DNA from: Oscillospiraceae bacterium
GTDB lineage: Bacteria; Bacillota; Clostridia; Oscillospirales; Oscillospiraceae
Direction: 5' to 3'
DNA length: 16,656 nucleotides
Assembly: GCA_902767395.1 (NCBI GenBank)
Contig: CACXHI010000242.1
Location: 1 to 16,656, forward strand
Position 1 is the stretch's first letter, and every line of letters begins with the position of its first letter. Under the pieces are notes generated by a model that was not told where the DNA came from, made no database searches, and saw only the letters and a list, made by a program, of their open reading frames with translations. The position numbers were made by a program, and so were the translations under genes. Shown here piece after piece: positions 6,215-12,969 of this stretch.

Positions 6215-9200
6215 TCAAAAGGGAAAGGTTCCCATAAACGTGAAATAATTCCCATGCGGCAGGGGGGCGCTTTTTGGTGATCCGCCAAACGCTTTGTAGA
6301 GGAAGGTGACGACCTCCGCGCGGGTGCAGGGCTTTGTCGGACTGAAATGCGTCGCGTCCGTGCCCTTGGTAATGCCCTTTTCATAGGCCCAGAGCACCGC
6401 CTTGCAGTACCAATCCTTGGCCCCCACGTCCGCAAATGGGTTTCTGCCCACCGGCTCCGGCTTGCCCTGCAGGGCCCAGAGGAAGGTGACGACCTGAGCC
6501 CGGGTGCAGTCGCCGTTGGGATTGAAGTGCGTTTCGTCCGCGCCCTTGGTGACGCCATTTTGGAAGGCCCAGAGCACCGGCTTGAAGTAGTACTTGCTCT
6601 TTTTCACATCCGCAAAGGGATTGCTGCTCCAGTCCGCGTCCGGCTTTTCCTCTGCGGCCCAGAGGAAGGTGACGACCTCGGCGCGGGTGCAGGTCTTCTT
6701 GGGACTGAAATGCGTTGCGTCTGTGCCGCTTGTAATCCGGGGATTGTGGCGGTAGGCCCAGCACACGGCGTCATAGTAGTATTGATTCTCTGAAACGTCT
6801 TGGAACGGCAGCGGCTCCGGCGCGGCTTCCGTGACCGTCACCCTGCAAACCGCATAAAGACCGCTGTCCTCTGCAACGGCATAGAGCTCCGTTTCTCCGA
6901 CACCCACCGCCGTCACCGTGCAGGTTCCGTTTTCCCCGGCCTCACAGGTCGCAATCTCGGGGTTGCCGCTGATCCAATAGACGCGATCCGTGGATGTTTG
7001 ATCCGCGAACTGTGCCCGGGCATGAAGCAAGGTGGAAGCATTCAGGGAAAGCATCTGTTCTTGGCTGCTGACGGAGACCGAAACGGTCTTTTCGGCCTTT
7101 TTCGCCGGGAGCGTCTTGCCGTCCTGCCGGACGGTATACGTCTTCGGCGTGATTTCAGCGTCTGCCACGCGCAGATTCACCTGCGCCACGCGGCGGACCT
7201 CGTTGACGTAGTGATCCGTTTCGGTTCCTACGATGACCGTGTCCACGGTGGAATCCCCGCGCACCTTCAAGGTATAGCTGTCATAGAGCGTTGCGGTCAA
7301 GACAGGCTGTTCGTCGCCGGAACAGACAAAGACGGTGCCGAACTCCTCGGAAAACAGACCGGGCGACAGGGTGGAATAGGTGGCAGCCAGCGCACCGTCC
7401 GGGGCGAAAACGTCCACCTCACACCGGCCCTCCACCGTGATTTCCTTGCAGTCCGGCGCTTCTTCCGCTTGCACCGGCGCGCGCAGATCCATCCCGCCCT
7501 TGGTGTCGATCCGGCAAAGCGGCGTTCCGTCCTCCGCGAGAATCTGGAAGCGATGCCGGAAGAGCGTCTTGCGCAGATATACGGTACATCCGCCGTCCAG
7601 CGAGAATCCGTAGCTCTTGGAAGCCGCATCGTAACCGGTGGGCGCAATCGCGCCGACCGTCAGGGAACCGGCGTTGTGCAGGCGGATCACGTCCTGACCG
7701 ATGGTGTCGGAGAGATAGACCGTGCCGGGCTGCCCCGCGTCCAGCAGATACACGTCGCTTCCCAAGCCGCCGGCGAGCCAATCGCCTTCGAGGCTGCCCG
7801 GAATCAGCACGTCGCCGGAAGCGGCACCCACCAGAGAATCCACCCCGTCCCCGCCATAGATGACGTTTTCCGTGATGACGGCGGTGAGGTCAAGAACACT
7901 TTGCACTCCAGTGAGCGCGGAGATCACGTCGTTTCCCGCCGTGCCGAGATGCACGTTGCCGACCTTCACCATCCTGCCCAAGGCCCCCAGAAGGAGGCCG
8001 CCGGAGCCGCCGATGCCGATTGCGCCGGGAAGGCCGCCGGTCACAAGCCCGACCAGCACGCCGCAGATTCCGCCCGTGGCAATGCCAAGGAAGGAGTAAT
8101 CGACCGAAGCATACCAGGGGTTCGCCGGCTGGTGACGCTCTGTGATCGGCATGAATTCCAGAAGCGTCCCGTCCGCGCTGGGCCGGGTGTTGGAATACTG
8201 CTGGTGCGTCCAGAAGAGGGTGGAATAATAGGGGATTGCCTGTGGGTTGGTCTGATAGCAGATTCCCGGAAGCAGGGTTTCGTTGGTGTGCTGAATCAGA
8301 TCGGCGCCGAAGGTCGGCACACTCGGGGGATCCGTGATGTTCACAAAGGGCATCTGATCCATGGAGTGGAAGTCGATGGCCTGCGGCTCAAACAGATAGG
8401 TGAGGTCGATGACGTGGCCTGCCGCGCCGTCGAAGGAATATCCCCTTGCCCCCGTCAGCGTGGAGACGTAGGTGACCAGCGCGCCGCCCAGAGAGTGTCC
8501 CGTCAGCGTGACGTTCCCTGTGTTGGCGTAGGTGCGGTAGGTCTCCAGCGCGGCGTTGAACTGCCGCCCGTCGAGCTGGTTGAGCAGGGCGAAGCGCATA
8601 TCGACGCGCCAATCCGCGTCGGTGGTGAACATGGAAGCCGGGCCGCCCTCGGAGCCGCGATAGGCGATGATCACGTCGTTGCCCTTGCGGAAGACGTTCG
8701 CGGCATACCCCGCCTCGCCGTCAATCACGTCGGCAATGATCCAGTCCCCGAGCATCTGATAGACCTGAAGCCGGTTCATGTCGGACTGCTCGAAAATGGG
8801 CTGGGTCATTTCTTCCTCATCGTATCCCGGTTCGCCTTCGGGAATCTCCAGATAGGTCTTTTCCAGAAGCCACTGGGCCACCGTTTTTCCGCTATTCTTG
8901 AAGGAGGCCGGGATTCTGGCGTAGGCCATGTCCGAGAAGATTAAATGGATGATTTCGTCCGACAGAGCGGGCGCGGGCTCCGCCTCCTCCCACTCACAGA
9001 CAAAGCCGATGACCTCCGACGTGAAGCCGCCGGTGTCGTCACCGGCGTCGCCGGTGTCGTCCCAATAGGTGCTGGTCCATTCGGTTTGCGCTGGCCCAAA
9101 CAGATCCATGTAGTCGCCGGAGCCGTCCGGCTGGTCTTCGTGCCAGTGGGTGTAGACCATCGGCTCGCCGGTGATCCATTCCCACGATCCGCTGAGCCGA

Positions 9201-9487
9201 TTCGCCCCCAACCAGTAGGCGTTCCTCTGCCCAAGCGAAATCAAGGCGGCGATTGTGTTCTGCTCCTCCTCCGAGGTAATGGTTGCGAGGTGTCCGCCCA
9301 GACGTTCGCAATAGTGCTGCGCTTCGGTCCACGTCATTGCAAGCTCATATCGCATGTAACGGTGTCCCTGAAAGGAAACCGCGTCGTCCGGGATCTGGGC
9401 GGCCTGCGCGGAGAAAGGGATGGCAGGGAGCATTGCGATGAGCAAAACGCAGGTCAAAACCAGAGAAATGATCTTGTGTTTCAGCAT
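6215..9487 (-). CDS. Multidomain surface protein: C-type lectin, class 3 lipase, RTX-like, Big2-like, three SLH domains
   Basis: A 1090-residue protein. Residues 1-30 are a Sec signal peptide (cut near SAQA-AQ). About 38-167 is a C-type lectin-like domain with Cys60 and Cys164, WLGANR (92-97), a QPD motif (119-121, galactose-type in the family) and YWDD (141-144). About 235-460 is a class 3 lipase with YRGSE (276-280), GHSLGG (330-335, Ser332) and candidate Asp386 and His428. About 467-505 is Gly-rich and hydrophobic. About 512-585 has RTX-like GGDGVDSL and GGLGSDVYLL turns. About 800-885 is Big2-like, and SLH domains begin near 894, 957 and 1017. The SLH domains should fix it to cell-wall polymers, with lectin and lipase facing out. 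ATG 9487 follows AGGAGGAG and gives a clean signal peptide. It is first gene of the unit with the serpin. Confidence 0.9.
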   Translation of the reverse strand: MLKHKIISLVLTCVLLIAMLPAIPFSAQAAQIPDDAVSFQGHRYMRYELAMTWTEAQHYCERLGGHLATITSEEEQNTIAALISLGQRNAYWLGANRLSGSWEWITGEPMVYTHWHEDQPDGSGDYMDLFGPAQTEWTSTYWDDTGDAGDDTGGFTSEVIGFVCEWEEAEPAPALSDEIIHLIFSDMAYARIPASFKNSGKTVAQWLLEKTYLEIPEGEPGYDEEEMTQPIFEQSDMNRLQVYQMLGDWIIADVIDGEAGYAANVFRKGNDVIIAYRGSEGGPASMFTTDADWRVDMRFALLNQLDGRQFNAALETYRTYANTGNVTLTGHSLGGALVTYVSTLTGARGYSFDGAAGHVIDLTYLFEPQAIDFHSMDQMPFVNITDPPSVPTFGADLIQHTNETLLPGICYQTNPQAIPYYSTLFWTHQQYSNTRPSADGTLLEFMPITERHQPANPWYASVDYSFLGIATGGICGVLVGLVTGGLPGAIGIGGSGGLLLGALGRMVKVGNVHLGTAGNDVISALTGVQSVLDLTAVITENVIYGGDGVDSLVGAASGDVLIPGSLEGDWLAGGLGSDVYLLDAGQPGTVYLSDTIGQDVIRLHNAGSLTVGAIAPTGYDAASKSYGFSLDGGCTVYLRKTLFRHRFQILAEDGTPLCRIDTKGGMDLRAPVQAEEAPDCKEITVEGRCEVDVFAPDGALAATYSTLSPGLFSEEFGTVFVCSGDEQPVLTATLYDSYTLKVRGDSTVDTVIVGTETDHYVNEVRRVAQVNLRVADAEITPKTYTVRQDGKTLPAKKAEKTVSVSVSSQEQMLSLNASTLLHARAQFADQTSTDRVYWISGNPEIATCEAGENGTCTVTAVGVGETELYAVAEDSGLYAVCRVTVTEAAPEPLPFQDVSENQYYYDAVCWAYRHNPRITSGTDATHFSPKKTCTRAEVVTFLWAAEEKPDADWSSNPFADVKKSKYYFKPVLWAFQNGVTKGADETHFNPNGDCTRAQVVTFLWALQGKPEPVGRNPFADVGAKDWYCKAVLWAYEKGITKGTDATHFSPTKPCTRAEVVTFLYKAFGGSPKSAPLPHGNYFTFMGTFPF
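6299..6678 (-). repeat. SLH-encoding DNA repeats
   Basis: An identical 17-mer GAGGAAGGTGACGACCT occurs at 6299-6315, 6479-6495 and 6662-6678, spaced 180 and 183 bp. It encodes the RAE/QVVTFL core of each SLH domain. This shows the domain triplication at the DNA level and offers a site for recombination that changes SLH number. Confidence 0.85.
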
Positions 9488-9509
9488 AGGTTCTCCTCCT
9501 GAATCAGTC

Positions 9510-9561
9510 GTGAAAGGCTTCCTGTTTCCAATTCGGACCAAATTCCGGGAAACCTTTCCAC
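9510..9561 (-). promoter_or_regulatory. 5'-end hairpin of the lectin/lipase/SLH mRNA
   Basis: On the transcript GTGGAAAGG (9561-9553) pairs with CCTTTCAC (9517-9510) with one bulge, followed by inner TTTCC/GGAAA and CGGA/TCCG pairings. It begins almost exactly at the predicted +1 (about 9560) and ends before the Shine-Dalgarno at about 9494-9500, so it may protect the mRNA end. Confidence 0.45.
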
Positions 9562-9565
9562 CGAT

Positions 9566-9594
9566 ATTATAGCGTATGATTGCGCTTTGTTCAA
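9566..9594 (-). promoter_or_regulatory. SigA-type promoter of the lectin/lipase/SLH-serpin unit
   Basis: -35 TTGAAC (9589-9594), 17-nt spacer and consensus -10 TATAAT (9566-9571), read leftwards. The leader to the ATG at 9487 is about 72 nt. Confidence 0.85.
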
Positions 9595-9601
9595 GCAGAA
9601 T

Positions 9602-9637
9602 TCTCAATATTTATTCGTTTTTGCGCATATATTGAGA
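9602..9637. promoter_or_regulatory. Operator-like dyad TCTCAATAT-N18-ATATTGAGA
   Basis: Perfect 9-bp arms at 9602-9610 and 9629-9637, centre to centre 27 bp, lying just upstream of the leftward -35 box. The arms are AT-rich in a GC-rich genome and could bind a dimeric regulator at two helical turns. The regulator is unknown. Confidence 0.4.
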
Positions 9638-9764
9638 TTTTCCGATACCGAGGGGCGAATTCAGCGCCTTCGTTCAAGACACCTCAATTTGGATTCGCGG
9701 GCAAATCGAGCCCGTCGCCCAATAAACGCTTGACACATACCGAGAGCGCCTGTTTTTTTGGCGC

Positions 9765-9793
9765 TTGAATCGGCTCCCCGCTTATGGTATAAT
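9765..9793 (+). promoter_or_regulatory. SigA-type promoter of the CotH-flavoprotein unit
   Basis: -35 TTGAAT (9765-9770), 17-nt spacer and consensus -10 TATAAT (9788-9793). The leader to the ATG at 9842 is about 42 nt. A 6-bp dyad AGCGCC/GGCGCT around a T-run (9745-9765) abuts the -35 box. Confidence 0.8.
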
Positions 9794-9841
9794 GTCGGCA
9801 GGCGAACCGCAAATCAAAAAACAGCCGACAGAGAGTTCAAT

Positions 9842-11650
9842 ATGAAACATGCGATGATAACGATATGTCTGCTTGCAGTCCTGCTTTTATGCAGCTGCGA
9901 TCTGCAAGACCAAGGCCACACGGAAAGCACCGACCCGGTCTTGCGTGAAACGATAAGCGGACAGACAAGCAAAACACCGAGCGAAACCACAAACGGAGGC
10001 ACAGAGACCGCCTCGGAGGGTGAGAAGGAAACGAGTCAGGAGCCGGAAGCGCAGGAGCCGATTTTGTGGACCTTTGCAGATCCCTCGGATGAGAAGACGC
10101 AGATTCGGGCGACAGGGGAGGAACAAGCGCTCCGACTTTATCTGCCGTCCTCGGCGTCTTTGAAATCGGTGCCTCTGTACTGCTCCGAGGGGACGGTGGA
10201 GCTCACGGGCGATAACGGCGTACAGCTGCGCCTTGCCTCGGGCGAAAGCGCGGACCTCACGCGCTTCCCCGGCAACGGGCAGACGGAGGCGCGCTGCGCG
10301 TTCCGGATCGGGGCGCACAGCGGAGCCTTGACGGTTTTCCGAAGCGAGAACCTCGATGCCATGTTCCTTGTAAGCGACGACCCCGTGAACTGCGGTCGCA
10401 GCTGGGTGGAAGCAAGCCGGAAACATACGGCGAAGGCCAAGGGGGCCATGACGCTTCTCAGCCCTGCGGGAGAGACGGTGTACAGCGGAGCTCTGACGCA
10501 GATCAAGGGGCGAGGCAATTCGACTTGGACTGCGCCGAAACGCCCGTACCAGATCAAGCTGGAGAAGAAAACCGATCTCATCGCCGGAAACAGTGCCAAT
10601 GCGTCCAAAACGTGGCTCCTGTTGGCAAACTATATGGACGCTTCCATGATGCGGAACGATCTGATTTTCGACGTTTCCCGGGCGTTGGGCCTCGAAGACA
10701 CGCCGGAATACGCGCACGCGGATCTTTGGTATGACGGGGAGTACCGTGGGAGCTACCTCATGACGGAGAAGGTGGAGATCGGGTCCGGCCGCATAGAGAT
10801 CGAGGATCTGGAAAAAGCCGTGGAGAATGCCAACCCTGCCTACGACTTCGACGCGCCGACCGTGAAGCGGGATACCACGCCCTGGGGTACGGAGATGCAG
10901 TATGCCGAAGAAATTGCGGACCCGGAGGATCTCTCCGGCGGGTATTTGCTGGAGATGGAGAAGAAGTCCCGCGCAAGGAAGGAAGTCTCATGGTTTCAAA
11001 CCCGCAACGGAGATTATCTCTTTGTCAATTCGCCGGAGGTGGCCTCCCGCGACGCGCTCCTCTATATCGCCGGTCTGTATCAGGACTTTGAGGATGCCGT
11101 TGTCAACGGCGGCTATCACCCGGAGACCGGAATGCACTACTCCGAGTACGTCGATCTGGAATCTCTGGTGCGCTGCTATCTTGCAATGGAGGTTTCCGGC
11201 AATTCGGAGTGCTTCATGAATTCGACGTTCTTCTACAAGGACGCCGGCGACGGCAAGCTGCGCTGCGGGCCGATGTGGGATTATGACCTCTCCTTGAGCG
11301 TGCTCAGCACGGAGCTGCGCGCCGGGAAGTCCCGGCTGGGAAGTGCGCTGTTGGCGCTTCCCGACTTTTCCGCCCGGGTCGAGGCGTTGTACCGGGAAAC
11401 GCTGTACCCGCTGCTCGGCAGTTATCTCTCGGAGAACGGGCGGATCGAGTCTCTGCGGAAGCAGCTTGCCGCCTCGGCCCGTATGAACTATACGCTCTGG
11501 GCGTATCGCAGCTATACCGGGGAAGCGCAGGCAGGCGACGGCTTTGACGAGAACGTCGCCTTTGTGGCGGATTATCTTTCCCAGCGCAGAGAGTTCCTGC
11601 TGACTGCATTCCGGGAGCTGGTCGATGGGGCGGAAAAAGAGAAACCATGA
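9842..11650 (+). CDS. CotH-kinase-family lipoprotein
   Basis: A 602-residue protein. Residues 1-19 form a lipoprotein signal ending LCSC (Cys19), followed by a Thr/Glu/Ser-rich linker to about 72. A small beta-type region precedes the kinase. The CotH kinase domain covers about 215-560: GRGNSTW (223-229), WLLLANYMD (258-266), MRND (270-273), TEKVEIGSGRI (308-318) and the metal/catalytic MWDYDLSL (478-485, Asp480 and Asp482). CotH of Bacillus phosphorylates spore-coat proteins. Homologues outside spore coats are often secreted, and this one should sit outside the membrane, where its target is unknown. The ATG at 9842 is chosen for its lipobox and the weak GAGAG before it. It leads a unit with the two flavin proteins (33- and 32-nt gaps). 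Confidence 0.9.
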   Translation: MKHAMITICLLAVLLLCSCDLQDQGHTESTDPVLRETISGQTSKTPSETTNGGTETASEGEKETSQEPEAQEPILWTFADPSDEKTQIRATGEEQALRLYLPSSASLKSVPLYCSEGTVELTGDNGVQLRLASGESADLTRFPGNGQTEARCAFRIGAHSGALTVFRSENLDAMFLVSDDPVNCGRSWVEASRKHTAKAKGAMTLLSPAGETVYSGALTQIKGRGNSTWTAPKRPYQIKLEKKTDLIAGNSANASKTWLLLANYMDASMMRNDLIFDVSRALGLEDTPEYAHADLWYDGEYRGSYLMTEKVEIGSGRIEIEDLEKAVENANPAYDFDAPTVKRDTTPWGTEMQYAEEIADPEDLSGGYLLEMEKKSRARKEVSWFQTRNGDYLFVNSPEVASRDALLYIAGLYQDFEDAVVNGGYHPETGMHYSEYVDLESLVRCYLAMEVSGNSECFMNSTFFYKDAGDGKLRCGPMWDYDLSLSVLSTELRAGKSRLGSALLALPDFSARVEALYRETLYPLLGSYLSENGRIESLRKQLAASARMNYTLWAYRSYTGEAQAGDGFDENVAFVADYLSQRREFLLTAFRELVDGAEKEKP

Positions 11651-11683
11651 GAAATCCAACGGAAGTGGAAGGAGCGGAACAAT

Positions 11684-12301
11684 ATGAAAGTTTTGATGAT
11701 GAACGGAAGTCCGCGAGCGAACGGAAACACCGCCATTGCATTGGCGGAAATGGAAGCGGTGTTTCAAGCCGAGGGGGTGGAAACGGAGATCGTCCAGGTC
11801 GGCAATCAGAGCATCCGGGGCTGTATTGCCTGCGGCTTCTGCGGCAAAAACGGAAAATGCGTGTTCCCCGATGCGGTGAACGAGCTTGCCCCCAAATTCG
11901 AGGCGGCGGACGGGCTGGTTGTCGCCTCGCCGGTCTACTATGCCTCGGCAAACGCCACCCTGATTGCCTGCCTGGATCGGCTGTTTTTCAGCACCGGCTT
12001 TGACAAGCGAATGAAGGTCGGCGCGAGCGTCGCCGTTGCGCGGCGCGGCGGCTGCTCAGCAACCTTCGACGAGCTGAACAAGTATTTCACAATCTGCGGA
12101 ATGCCGGTGGCCTCCAGTCAATACTGGAACAGCGTCCATGGCCGGGAGCCGGGACAGGCAGCGGAGGATGCGGAGGGACTTCAAACCATGCGCGCTCTTG
12201 CAAGGAATATGTCCTTCCTGATGAAATCCATTGCCCTCGGCAAAGAGGCCTACGGCCTGCCGCAGACTGAGCCGTGGCAGCCCACCCATTTTATTCGGTA
12301 A
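11684..12301 (+). CDS. NAD(P)H-dependent FMN reductase-like flavoprotein, probable iron-sulfur flavoprotein
   Basis: A 205-residue flavodoxin-fold protein. FMN phosphate binding is shown by NGSPRANGNT (7-16) and the loop SPVYYASANA (82-91). Four cysteines at 47, 50, 53 and 59 give C-x2-C-x2-C-x5-C, the compact motif that binds a 4Fe-4S cluster in archaeal/anaerobe iron-sulfur flavoproteins (Isf). This supports an electron-transfer or detoxifying reductase in the cytoplasm. Many related clostridial proteins are annotated only as NADPH-dependent FMN reductases, so the cluster is inference. ATG 11684 follows GGAAGGAG about 10 nt upstream. Its downstream neighbour is a flavin-reductase-like protein. 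Confidence 0.88.
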   Translation: MKVLMMNGSPRANGNTAIALAEMEAVFQAEGVETEIVQVGNQSIRGCIACGFCGKNGKCVFPDAVNELAPKFEAADGLVVASPVYYASANATLIACLDRLFFSTGFDKRMKVGASVAVARRGGCSATFDELNKYFTICGMPVASSQYWNSVHGREPGQAAEDAEGLQTMRALARNMSFLMKSIALGKEAYGLPQTEPWQPTHFIR

Positions 12302-12333
12302 GGTCACGCTACAATATGAAAAGGAGAATCACC

Positions 12334-12897
12334 ATGAGCAGAAAGAATTTCGGCGCAAAACCCCTGAGTCTGCCGCAGCCGGTATGGATTCTTGCGACCT
12401 ACGACGAGAACGGCGTGCCGAACGCCATGAACGCCGCGTGGGGCGGAATCAGCGAGGAAAACGAGCTGGCGGTCTGCCTTTCCCCCGGACACAAGACCTG
12501 CAAGAACTTTGCGAAAACCGGCGCCTTTACCGTCAGCATGGCGGACGCTGCCCATGCCGCCGCCTGCGACTATGTGGGCATTGCCACCGGCAACAAGACG
12601 GAGGACAAGTTTGCACGCGCCGGCTTCACCGCCACCCCCAGCCCCCTGGTCAACGCCCCCATCATCAACGAGCTCCCTGTCTGCATCGAGTGCCGGGTCA
12701 TCGAGTTCAACACAGACTCCTGCATCCTGCGCGGCGAGATCGTGAACGTCAGTGTGGACGAAGCGGCTCTGACCGACGGGACGCTGGACATGGCAAAGGC
12801 CGCGCCGCTCTGCTTCGACCCCTTCAACCGCGCCTACCACGTCATCGGGGAAAAGGTCGGTGAGGCGTGGAAGCTGGGCACGGCGCTTCTGAAATAA
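12334..12897 (+). CDS. Flavin reductase-like split-barrel protein
   Basis: A 187-residue protein of the flavin reductase-like (FMN-binding split barrel) family, normal in length. Visible family features are the N-terminal PVWILATYDENGVPNAM, the mid AAWGGIS segment, a cofactor-binding SPGHKTCKN-type loop (about 50-58) and the FDPFNRAYHVIGEKVGEAW C-terminal part. These proteins bind FMN and reduce flavins or act as oxidoreductases using NAD(P)H. ATG 12334 is preceded by AAAGGAG with good spacing; an in-frame ATG at 12316 would lie before that Shine-Dalgarno. It is the last gene of the CotH unit, and the terminator follows 10 nt after the stop. Physical linkage suggests it works with the adjacent flavoprotein, but not that it serves CotH. 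Confidence 0.88.
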   Translation: MSRKNFGAKPLSLPQPVWILATYDENGVPNAMNAAWGGISEENELAVCLSPGHKTCKNFAKTGAFTVSMADAAHAAACDYVGIATGNKTEDKFARAGFTATPSPLVNAPIINELPVCIECRVIEFNTDSCILRGEIVNVSVDEAALTDGTLDMAKAAPLCFDPFNRAYHVIGEKVGEAWKLGTALLK

Positions 12898-12907
12898 GGG
12901 GAAACCC

Positions 12908-12954
12908 AAACCAGCGCTGCAATCACCGCGTTCGGGTGATCGCAGCGCTGGTTT
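12908..12954. terminator. Strong bidirectional hairpin terminator between convergent units
   Basis: A 13-bp perfect stem AAACCAGCGCTGC (12908-12920) with GCAGCGCTGGTTT (12942-12954), plus an inner 6-bp stem ATCACC/GGTGAT. The + strand continues TTTCTTCG after the stem; the minus strand continues TTTGGG. It lies between the flavin reductase stop (12897) and the sigma-LRR stop (12970), so it can serve both units. Confidence 0.85.
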
Positions 12955-12969
12955 CTTCGTCGTTCCTCC

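Larger units (their letters stand above)
9488..9841. other. Divergent control region between the surface-protein and CotH units
   Basis: 354 bp without a gene. It holds the leftward promoter (9566-9594), a 5'-leader hairpin (9510-9561), a 9-bp dyad (9602-9637), a 6-bp dyad around a T-run (9745-9765) and the rightward promoter (9765-9793). The part between about 9640 and 9740 shows nothing else recognisable except a CCTCAATTT similar to the dyad half-site (around 9682). Confidence 0.7.

Noticed and set aside
6299..6678. CRISPR-like regularly spaced repeats
   Set aside because: The period of 180-183 bp and in-frame SLH coding explain the repeats; there are no short unique spacers.
6800..8944. 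714-residue open frame on the + strand opposite the multidomain surface gene
   Set aside because: Antisense to lectin/lipase/RTX/Big2 coding sequence and without domain content.
9730..9735. Perfect TTGACA as -35 box of the CotH promoter
   Set aside because: It is 52 nt from the TATAAT at 9788; TTGAAT at 9765 has the correct 17-nt spacing, and no -10 box follows TTGACA at 16-18 nt.
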